Of a DNA stretch of 64,000 nucleotides, positions 31,401-43,400 are shown in pieces. This DNA is from Pterobdella sp. o SKG-2022 (Eukaryota; Annelida; Clitellata; Hirudinida; Piscicolidae). Both the position numbers and the translations under genes were made by a program. Every line of letters starts with the position of its first letter. Within the stretch, counting starts at the first letter, position 1. Under the pieces are notes generated by a model. That model did not search any database. It saw only the letters and a program-made list of their open reading frames with translations, and was not told the origin of the DNA. The stretch covers positions 20,996,674-21,060,673 of the forward strand of contig OZ038322.1 in the NCBI GenBank assembly GCA_964035795.1. The letters run 5' to 3'.

Positions 31401-34400
31401 TTCATCTTTTAGTCATGAGGTTTTTTAGTGTTTTTAGGAGAAAATCAAGAATACAGTTGTTTTTGGGGGTTTTAAAATACTTTTTGACAGAAATTAAAAA
31501 TGGATTTATTTTCAGCTTTTTGAGATGAACGTTTTAAGCTTAGTCACGAATGATTTTCGTGTGAAAGTTTTGAGAACTTTTTTTAATTAATTTTCAAAGG
31601 TGTAAATCTCAATGATTAAATTGAAACTTTAAATTTGACTTCATTATATTTAGTTTCTAGAAGTCTTGTTGAAAAATTTTATTTTATTTCATAGATCCAC
31701 ATTATCCAAACAAATTCAATATAGGCATTTTTTTAATTTTTTGTGTCAAGTACACACAAGACTCCATGATAGATTTTAATAAAAGCTTTATTGCGCCTGC
31801 ATTTATTATCCTTTATAGAAAACAATATATTTGCGAGAAATATTTTTGTGTTTTTATCGAATAAAATCATAAATTCTCTTTTATACATACATCCTAATAC
31901 TTTTAGCAACAAAAAATTTGAAAAAAAAAAATAATTTTTGGAATTTTTTTGCAAACATGGTTGAAAATTGGTTTAAAAGCTCATATAAAAATGAAAAATA
32001 ATTTTTAATTCATCAGCTTTGGTCTAATCCTTTGAAATTAATTTTTTGCTTTCAATTTAAGCAATTTTTGTTTCAGCCTCACACTTAATATTGCACCGAT
32101 TATTCTCATTCTTTTTAAATCCGAGATGTTCTTTCCGATTATATAAGATTGATATGAAGTTATCTCTGGTTATATTGAAATTCTGTGTTGAAAAATTTCA
32201 ACTCACTATAAGTTTGACACATACATTTCCAAGTCAGAATTTTTGCAACTTTTTTTATTAGTAAAAACTATTTTTAGTTTTATGAAATTATTGAGCTAGT
32301 AGGCAAAATGAGGTTTGATAATACTTGAATCAATTGTGATTTTATTAACTTTTTAGCTGCCAATCTTATTTGATTCTTATGCCAGTTCATGTTAATGTGA
32401 CAAAGGCAATAAAAACACAATTAAAGAGTATTTCAAATTTAATTTCAACATAGAGCAACTTATAAAGACACTGAAAACTTGGAAAGTTGTCAACAGTTTC
32501 TCATTTGCTTCTCAAATTGATAATCTTCATAAAAAAACAATATTATTCAATTTATGTTTAATTTTAATTAGTTTTTTTATTCAGCTTCGTTAAGATATTT
32601 ATTTGTTGTTTGTGAAGGTTTACATATGTGTTCAAAATTTTTTTTTGTAATTTAAAAACTTATTATACTCATGTGTTTATGTTATGCAATTTTTTTATGC
32701 TTTAATTTCAAAATAAACTTTTAGCTCTAATTGACAAATGATGCTAATTAAAGAAACATCTTAGAAAATTTTTTTAGGTTTTTGTTCAGCTTTGACATTT
32801 TGAAAAAGTTTTAAACAAAAATTCCAAAAAAAATTAGAAATTATATGTAAAAATTGGTATAATTATTTGATCCACTAGTCGAATAATGAGCAGATTAAAA
32901 ATATCTTCGGTCATTAAATATTCAGAAACATTCAAAAGATATAAAATCTTTGTTTTAACTAAAACATAGTATGAATAATTTATCTATTTTTGACCAATTT
33001 TGAATGGAAATGATCGTTGGAACTGGAACATAAAAGAGAAATGAAGTTTTTTTTGGACAAGCAAATAACATGACAGTGGGATGTAAAAACCATTTGCCCA
33101 ATAATAGCTTTCAAAATGATTTTTTGAAAAGCTTGTTGATGGTACTGTGAAATTTATTTTCAACATATTATAACCAAATTTTTTTGTTTGGAATATATTT
33201 TTTCAACATAATGCTTCACCTTCAACATTCACAGTTATACATTCACAGTTATACATAGTAAACAACAGTCTGGATGACTGGAGAATAGCCATTTCCTGGT
33301 CAACTATATTGCAAGCTTCGGTTGAATTGCTCGTGTGTGCCATACATCCAATACCCTTCAATTTTAAGTTCAAATGGAGGGCCGTTTCTGTGGAAGATAA
33401 TCCTGAAGCTCAATCTAAAATCCCTCTTGAGGTTACGTCTGAGTTTTCGAATTTTTTTAGTTTCTTTTTCAAATCAATTGTTTTGAACTTGAGTTATTTA
33501 AGAATAATACAAAATTTTTTTTTTTCAAAACAATTTAAATTTTGAAAGACAAAACATAAATCATGTACTAAAACAAAAATCATTCAAAATTTACGTACGT
33601 ATTTCATACAAAATGCGCTGCCTATGCTTTTTATTTTTCAAATGTACATCCCATGACTTACATGACGGAGTCAGGTAGCATGAAGGAAGAATGATTTATT
33701 AATAAATTAATGGTTTGTACTCGAATATTATATATCTTAAAAGTATTATTATTCAATAAAACAAAATGGAATTTCAAATTTCATAAATATGCAACTTTCA
33801 AAGGTTGAAACGTCCATAGACCTTCTCTTTACATTCCCTATGTTTCTGAGGTTTTATTTAGTGGGAAGAGTCATGCTATTGCAAAGCAGGATTTTGACAG
33901 ATGCATCAGCCATCAGTATCGGAGCCCTCAATAGGATCAACTTCAATGTTAAGGTAAAAATACAAAATAAATTTGATTAATGAGAATTGGATTTAATAGA
34001 CTCAAAAAGCTCGTAATTTCAATTAAAAATATATTGCTTGTATTATAAGCTATTTTATAACATAGTCTCTTAATTACACGCATGTTTCGCCGAGTAACCA
34101 AATGACTAAAAAATTTTTGACTTGATAAGTTTGCTTTAACAAAAACCGAAAAATCCAATAAAATAAGCTGATAAAGTGAAAAATGGATAAACAAATCACT
34201 GATGACAACCACGAACAACAGATAAAAATATTTAAAAAATACCTAAAAAAAATAATGCAAAAATTAATGTAAACGAATGGCGTATTCACTTTAATACTAT
34301 TAAAAAACTTCAAAACGTAAATATAACTTCTCTTATTAATTCTAGTTTGTGTTGAAAACCCTCATGAACATATGTCCTGGCACCGTGTTGCTTGTCTTCA

Positions 34401-37400
34401 TTCTCTCCGTGTGGCTTCTAACTAGCTGGACACTGCGAGTGTGTGAATGGTAAGCATTCACATACGTCATATTTAGTTCAGTTATTTTCATAATTTTTTT
34501 TATTTGATAGAAATAAGTCTACATACGGATTTAAATGAATTTTTAGATTAGAACAAGCTTATTTTTGGTTTCCTGAAAAATCGTCATCAGGTGGTGATGG
34601 TTTTTGGGTGAATCAAAAGCTTCGATCTTCAATAAGCTTTATAAACCATCCTTTTTTCAAATCTTTTTTCTATTTCGTAAGCTGCCGCATCAACTGCACA
34701 CAGTTTTATTATAGTTCTTAACTTATTTTGTTCAATTATTTGTTTTAAAAACGAAAAAATTCGTTTCAACTCGAAATTATCAAATGATTACTGTGAAGTC
34801 CTAAATAATTTTTTGAGTAAATTTGAAAAATTTGAAAAAAAAAATGATAGTTCATATATTATTCTATAAAAACCATTCCTTCAACAGCCACCATGATCCG
34901 ATCCATCGTAACTTCCTCAATTCCTTGTGGATGACGGCAGTGACCTTTTTTTCCGTGGGGTATGGTGATATTGTACCTCACACCTACTGTGGCAGAGTTG
35001 TGTCTATTTTCACCGGCGTTATGGTATGTTTCATTGTGTATTGGAAAATTATTACCAATGTTATTGGTAGTTTTATATAAGCAATAGAATAGCAAGGATT
35101 ATGTTGGAGAAAGTGAAGAAAGTTCTATATATTAGTTTTTTCAATCATTTTTTGGTGAATCAATTAAAATATCATAAATTGAAAATTTTTTTTCAGAGTT
35201 TTTACTTTTTTTTTGAAACTGATAATAGTTTGGAGTTGTGAGTTTCCACGAATACGAAAGTTTTATGCTGAATTTTCAAATTTAAGCTGTTTGCTAGCTA
35301 TTCTCAGACTGAAATAATTAAGAAACATTAGAAGCTTTCAATGAACTGAAAGCCTAGTCTAAATTTCAATTCGCAAACCTGTGAAAGATAAATAAACTTT
35401 AAGATTTTCAAAATAAAATCAGTAAGCTCAAAAGTATGAAACTTTTTCATTATTGTATGTTGTTGAACAAATAGAAGATGATGTAAACATCATTTCAAAT
35501 TAAATTTCACTGTCTAAGATGGAAATTGTTTTTGTTTAAAATATAGAATTCTTTTGAATTTTTTAAAACTAGACAGAAATGTGTTGCAGCATATTTTTGA
35601 GATATAATTTTATATCTATTTCTTTGCATCCTTGTTAATCCAAGGCTATTTCAACATTAATATTCAAGTTTCTTGGCTATTCATTTGATGTTTTTAGTTC
35701 TTCTATTTTGAGACATTATATTTTTTCTATGCTCATCTTTTCATTCATTCTTTTTATCACAATTTCACATTCATTTCACGTGTTCAAGCGAGTTTTCTTA
35801 TATCCATATGTATTAGCATTCAATGATGAAAAATTCAGTAAATGGTCAAATAGGAATTTTGGTTGCTTAAAGGATGTTTTACAAAGAGCTTCTACATGTG
35901 AATTCATAGTTGATAAATGGTAACGTAAACTAACATATTTCAGCTCAACTAACTTTATTCATTTTATATCAACTTAACTGAATGAACATATTTTTTTTTG
36001 ATTCATTATAAATAATTCAACTTTTTTGATTTTTTTCTCACTTAACTTACTCAACTGAACTGGCACATGTGCATGAAGTTTCTTAAACAGCTGCATGCAT
36101 GGTGACCTTCTATAATCCTAAGTTGTTTTGTTATCTTTCTCTTGAGATTTAAGGTTTTTTGTATAGTTTTTCTAGAAAGCTTTCAATTGAAAGTTTTTTT
36201 AGATAAGGCTGTTAGACAAACTATTTTTGGTTTTTAATTATAAGAGCTTTTTTACGTGATTTTTCTTCGTCGATTTTTTAACAACATTCAGTTTTTCTTT
36301 CTTCAGTAATTTCCAGTTTTATTCACATATTTCCAGCTATTGATGGTCTTTCAATACCAATTTGTATCATTCTTTTGTTCAGTTTTCAAATCCATCTCCA
36401 TCCGTTCAAGCTATATTGAACACTAACATCAACCACTTGGAAATGCCGAAGTCTTGCTTCGTTTGAAATTTTCTTGTACAAAACTCTCCTGGTCATCTTC
36501 ATAACTGTTTTTAATGCTACTAGCATTGTTTTTCCATTTTAAGAATTTTCCATATTTCGAGGTTAATTTTATTGGCAAGATGGATATTTACATAATAATG
36601 AAAATGGAGTTTTTATTCTTATTTTTTAAATTTTTTTCTGCTTACTTTTCTAATTTCTTCTAATGATCATTCAATCATTCTTCCACTATTCTCAATTTCC
36701 TGATCACCGTTCATTCATCCATTTAATTGAAATTTACTTCATCTATTTACGTTTCATTTAATTTTTTCCAAATAAGAATAAAACATATCAGCTTTCAAAA
36801 CAGAAATGAAGTTTATGAAAAGATACATGTTTTTTACAAAAACTGATATTTTACCGTCAAAAAAATACTTTCTGCGCTATTTAACTAGAATTATTTTTTA
36901 AAAAAGTTATATTTTCGAATTAGTTAAAAACACTGAAAGTGGCAAGCAATTCTAATAAACTTTTTCCAGGGTTCAGGTTGCACAGCCCTAGTAGTTGCAG
37001 TATTTGCACGCAAGATAGAACTGACCCGAGCTGAGAGGCACGTCCACAATTTCATGATTGACAATCAACTTTGCAAGAAAGTAATCTCAAAACATAATAC
37101 TCATATTTCTGCTTTGAAGTGTATTTATTTCTAATTCTTATAAAAACTGATTGCATGAAAAACAATTCAACGATTGATACAAATCAATATTATATTGAAG
37201 ATTATATAGCTTAATAAAATATACCATATCTATAAACGTAAATTAAATTCAAACGAAAAAAATATTTTTTCAGCTAAAACATGCTGCAGCCAATGTGTTG
37301 AGAGAAACTTGGCTAATTTATAAAAATACCTCATTAGCCCCTAAATTGGACCCCTTCAAAGTACGAAGACATCAAAGTAAATTTTTACAAGCCATTACGA

Positions 37401-40400
37401 GGTTGGGTTCTTATGAAGTATATTCTAAACTTTAAGTTTAACAAACACAAAGTGTTTAATAAAAAAAGACACGAAGCTTTTCGTAAGATTAGCTTGAATT
37501 ATCATCACTTGATAATGTAAGCTAGTCTCATGAAAAGCTTTGTGTCATTTTTTGATAAATATTTTGTCTTTGTTGACCTTACTATTTGATTTAGGCTATT
37601 ACTATGTTCTAAACATTATTAGTGTTATATTTCTATATAAATATACATAAATGAAATATACATACTGAAATAAATTTGAGTTTGCATGTGTAAAAAATTG
37701 AAATGTTATATGACGAAAAATAAATTGAAATATTCAACAAAACATCCGATTTTTAAAAATTAAAATTATTTGAGCAAAATTTAAATTATTTGAGCAAAAT
37801 TTAAATTATTTGAGCAAAATTTAAATTATTTGTTTGCTGATATTTTAGATAACCAGTTTTGAAAATTCATTAACAAAACTACTGAAATCATCTTTTTGAA
37901 AAAATAATTATTACAAAACCAAAGCTTTTCACCATTTAGCATTTAATGGAAATAAGTAAAAATAGATTCTCAATTATTTTTTTCAAAAAATCGATTTGGA
38001 AATGTTTGAAAAAAATTTCCATGTTATATCGATTTTCTATGAATTCGCCTAATGAAAAAATGCTTTTTGTTTGAAAAATCTTTTCCAATTAAAAACACTT
38101 GTTCGAAAATTAATTGAAAATCAATTCTGAAAAAAACTGAATTAGTCGAACATCTTATGTAAAACTTTATTGGAGTCTGTTTTCAATTAACTGCTTATTC
38201 TGGTTATTTCTCAATATAGTTTCACCTGCTATAAGAAGTCATGAGGCGTTTTTTTGAAGAATGATATTTTGGAAAATAAGAGATGCATTCATAGTCACGC
38301 TTTAATTTGCATTTCACTATGGGATTTAAAGCATCATTGAAAAATAAAAGGTTTTGAGCATTTTTAACGAGGTTTTCATGATGTAATTTTGGAAATATTT
38401 TTTTTTATAGAAATTTCTGTGTGCAGTTCCATTAAAAGTTAATTTTAGAAAAGCCTTTAAGATTCATTATGTTTTAAGGCAGACATTATATATAAAAAGT
38501 ATAATTAAGATGCAAATAACTGTTTAAAATTTTATTTACAAAAAATAATTTTTTCGCAACAAAACTGTTTTGTCTCCAGCTTGCATTACAAAAACCATGC
38601 TGTTCATCAAGCCTATTTGTATACTTCATCTCACGCTTCCCAGGATTGCCTTCATTTGTTTACCAGTAGACTTAAAACCCCCTTTAAATCACTGTGGTTC
38701 ACCGTTAATATTCTCTATGCTCCTCTAACATCTTATCTATATGAGCTTTCATCTCTAAAGGAAACTCGTGCGACTATCACATCTTCGAACTCCGATTTGT
38801 GGTTGTCCCAACCTGTTCCTTCTAACTCTCTATTCTGTCACATTTCTTCACACATTTTTTTTCATATATAAAATTTTTTTGTGTTTTTGACCTTTTTTTG
38901 AGCATTTTCGCAAGCGTTTATAACGCATCTTTATAGGCCAGTATAGCTCAGTGGTAGTGCATTAGACTAATTGTCTAAAACTACCGGATTCGATCTCGCG
39001 TGAGCCAACAATTAGCACCTGTTTTCCAGTGTGTTTTCACTACATTTAATTTGTAGCAAGCGGTTTGATCCATAAAAAAAGCGCTTTGTAAATGCCTCAT
39101 TGCATTACATTACATAGCGGCATCTTGCTGTCCTAGTTTATTTAACTACTTAGACGCCTCTGCAGCAAGCCTTGTTTGAAAACTAGGCACCATATAAAAT
39201 AATTATCGAAAACAACAATAAAATTCTTTCGTTCAAAAAATGCTGTAACAAAAAAATTCGGAGAAAATTTATTGGGTACAATAAAAAGATGACATGATGC
39301 TATGACTTGTAATAAATCTTTTCAAAATTTCTATTATATTTCTAATATGTATCTTTTTTTCATTCATATTTAAAGAATAATTACTAATTTTTATATTATG
39401 AGTTGAAATAGAGGTATATAATTATCTAATAAGCTCAAATGTATTTTTTTGATAAAAAAGAACAATACAATCTTGTAGTTATAAAGTTTAATTTCCTACA
39501 TATTTGAAATTCGATGACTCGATGCACAAAAAAAACGCGAAAACAATTGTGTCTACAGTGTTTTAAAATTCATTTTTCTAAATATTTCTCAAAACTAAAT
39601 TTTTATATCATGAGAAAAATATTTATTTCATAATTGAATTATTCAAAAATAAAAAATTTTTAATATTTATAGAAATATTTCGATAAAATAAAGAACAAAT
39701 ACAACTGCTTGCCAGACTCTTGTGCACTTATTTACAAAAACCGTTTTTCTATAATACAAACATACATACAGATAACTATAATAATTATCTTTTTTTTACG
39801 CTTTATTATAAAAATTTGGAAAGGAAATTAAACACAAATTTAGTAATGTTCAATGTAATTAAAATAATTATTCGGTTTTGAATTTATTTCAAAAATCAAA
39901 TGACTAATTATCCGAGATAATAAACTTACATTATTGTTATACAACTAAACTAAGTATATTTATTATCATCACTCAATAATCCACACTATATGATATTTTT
40001 TACTTCTTTTATTCTTAAAAGTCTGAGAAGCATCAGGTCGAATTTACGGACTCTCAATGATAATGCCAATACAATGATGGACGGCACTCGAGTAAGTGTT
40101 TTTTGTTTTTTTTCAAATTTTTATAAGTTATAATGTAAATTTAAAATGTCATTTTGAGATAATAACATTGTTGACTGTTTTTTTTTATAAAATTAGTATT
40201 TTGAAGTTTCAAAATTAAGTTTTTTTGTTAGTTAATGCTTCAAAAATTTGGATCAAAAAAACACGTCTTCATTATAACAAAGCTTTTCCGATATCAATCG
40301 CATCCATGATTGAATACATAATGGGAAAGCTTTGTTTCAATAAAGATACCAAACTGATTGTGTTTCTGTGATTTAGATACACTATGTTTTTTTTGGGTTT

Positions 40401-43400
40401 GAACTTGAAAGATTAAAAGCACAAACATTGAGCATAACATTACTACTTGAACATTTATCATTTATTTTATGAACAAAAATGGTATTTACAATGGAACGTG
40501 GATTTCAAATTTTAATTTTTTTAATAAAAATTAATCACTTATAAAGTAAACTCACTTTACTTTTGTATCACAAACCTCAAGCATTTGACACACTCGGCCC
40601 TCAACACAACACCTTCAGCATACAGTTCTCAGTCACCGGCTGTTTATCAGCAGGTTTTATACAAGAATATTTCTCAATTAATAAATTTGTTGATTCAATA
40701 ATTTTCATTATTATATCAAAATTTTTAGAATGTTTTCAATGCATCAATCCAAGGAAATGAAACTGGTAAAACTTTGGGTGAGCGTTGGAAGTACTTGAAA
40801 AACAATATGATTAATGCTACAAAACAGGTAAAACATACCTGGAAAAGGCAGACTTGGTGGTAGAATGACAAGGTGCACCAAGCTGTGTTTTACAAACGCA
40901 AATTTTTCAAAGTATGGAAAGCAGGAAAAGACAGAGATGCTTATCAGGCTGCTAAACGTGCATCCAACCTTGCTGTGCACATAGTCAAAACTGATGCTGA
41001 GAAGATTGCGTTCAAAAAAATCAATCCTAGATCTGTTGAGATATATCGACTGGCTAAGCAAATGCGGCGAGAGAACTAGGACGTCATTGGGGATAAACCG
41101 GTGAGAAATAATAAAGGCCAAATGTCTCTGGATGTTGATTCCAAAAAAGAAGCATAGAAAGAGCATTATATGCACCTTCTCAATGTGGAGTTTTCATGGA
41201 ATCCAGAAGGTTTGTCCGAAGTCTATCCCGTGGAAGGTCCCAGCGAACCTATCACTATAGCAATGGTTAGAAAGGTCATTAATAAGATGAGCCTTGGGAA
41301 GGCAGCGGGTCTTTCAGGTATTGTTGCTTAGCTGCTCAAGGCCGCAGGTTCAAGTGGTGCTAGTATGATTCGAGATCTCATTGAAGACATCATCTTTGAG
41401 AACCGTATACCGTCTGAGTGGCAGGAAAGTCACATAGTCAGTGTATATAAGGGTAAAGGTGATGCTTTAAACAGGTCTAACTATAGGGGTTTGAAGTTAA
41501 TTCATCAGGTTATGAAGGTTTTGGAGCTCGTAGTGGAAGGTTTTATCAGACAGAGAGTTGTGATTAATAATATGCAATGTGGTTTTATGCAAGGTCGGGG
41601 TACAACTGATGCTATATTTATCCTCAGTCAGTTACAAGAAAAGCATCTGGTTGCTGGTAAGCTCCTCAACTTAGCATTCATTGATCTGGAGAAAGTCTTT
41701 GACAGAGTGCCACGAGAAGTGATTTCGTGGAGTATGCGTAAATTGAAAATTGATGAATGGTTTGTGAGAATTGTACAATCCATGTACAAAGAAGTGAGAA
41801 GTAGGGTCAGAGTTGGTGATGAGTATAGCAACTCGTTTGATGTTCGGGTAGGTGTCCATCAAGGTTCTGTTCTTAATTCATTACTTTTTGTTATTGTGCT
41901 GGAAGCTTTATCTATGGAGTTTCGTACAGGTTACCCTTGGGAGATCTTGTATGCTGATGACGACTTAATGGTAAGTGCTCAGTCCATGGATGAACTATTA
42001 GTGAAGTTGAGAACATGGAAATCGGAGATGGAGAAAAAGGGGTTGAGGGTGAATATGGGTAAGACAAAGCTAATGGTTTATGGTTCGAACCTTGATGTGT
42101 TGAGAAAATCTGGGAAGTATCCTTGTGGTGTATGCCAAGCAGGTGTGATTAAAAATGCTATTCAGTGTGGAGGCTGCAAGCAATGGGTACACAAAAAATT
42201 CAGCGGCATAAAAAGCCCTCTAACTTCGGATCTTAACTTCCGATGCGCTCTTTGCCTTGGCACAGCACGGCCTGTTGATGGGAGATCAGTAAAGGAAATG
42301 ATGATTGGTAATGAAAAACTGGAAGTTGTCCCAGAGTTCTGCTATCTTGGAGATATGTTATCTGCAAGTGGCGGATGTGAGCTTGCTTCAATAACACGTT
42401 GTAAGTGTGCCTGGGCTTATTTGGTCAACTTCTTCCACTCCTTGCTAATCGTCATTTATCATTATTGACCAGATGCCGTGTCTATTCAACCTGTGTCAGA
42501 AGAGCTATGTTACATGCTGCTGAAACATAGCTCGTAACAGTTTCGACATTGAACCGTCTTAGACGAAATGACCTTGCCATGATTCGCTGGATGTGCAACA
42601 TCAAAACGAATGATAACGTTTTCTCTCACACACTTCTTTCAAAACTTGGCATTCGAGATGTTGAGGTAGTTCTTCGTACAGGCAGGATGAGGTTGTTTGG
42701 ACATGTAAAGCGTAGCGTGGGTTGGATTTCTCAAGTGCGAAAGTTGGATTTAAATACTTGCAAAAAGCTTGGTAGGCCCAAAAAGATTTGGAATGAGCTC
42801 ACATTGAATGATAAAAAAAAGCTAGACTTGGTTTGTGCGGATCCACTCGATCGCTCTGAATGGAAAGGCCGACTTCGAGTTAGAACTTTCAAAAAGCTCA
42901 ACCCTTGGTAAAGGAAAACGGGCTAGAAAAAGGATTTGATTGATTGATTAATTGTCAAAGGGTTTCTATTGAAAACATGAAATAACCTTCGCCAATCATT
43001 TTTAGCTTTTTGATTTCAAACCAAGTGAAGCTTCAACCCGGAGCAAAAGCTTTTTAACTTTTTCGATAAGTTTTCCTTTTTTTCGTTTTTTGAAAACCTT
43101 TCGTTGAATATTTTGATAATATTTTTCTCAATAAATGACCAGTCTTAAAATCTTATCTAAACATAAAAATAATCTTTTTTTAGCTCATTTTTTTTTCAAA
43201 ATCTTTCCAATACAGCCGTTGACAAAAGCTTGACTCTGTCAACTTTTGTTTTATTGATGTTTTTTTGAAGTAACTCTTATTATTAGTTCTCAAGATTAAT
43301 TATTTAAGCCGATAAGGTTCAGACTTTCAATTGTCTGTGTCGTACTGATAATTTTAAAAATAGCTCACAAGAAAATAAATAGTTAACTAAATCGGTAATT

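Larger units (their letters stand above)
40741..42951 (+). mobile_element. Degraded LINE with PHD-like finger (RTE/jockey-type)
   Basis: A GC-richer block in SK intron 9, same strand. A stop-interrupted pol runs from about 40745 to 42911 across at least two frames. It has internal stops near 40863, 41155 and 41330, a frameshift near 42418 and a Trp-to-stop near 42530. The 5' part, including the endonuclease, is missing. The 3' end has TTGATTGATTGATTAATTG repeats. It cannot be autonomous. Neighbouring short frames on either strand are shadows. Confidence 0.85.

Noticed and set aside
34546..34616. Possible extra turret exon between SK exons 5 and 6
   Set aside because: Joining it in phase 2 after exon 5 creates an immediate TGA, and SK channels have no residues to place there.
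40744..41175. 143-codon minus-strand frame
   Set aside because: Antisense shadow of the decayed LINE pol, which matches known motifs on the plus strand.
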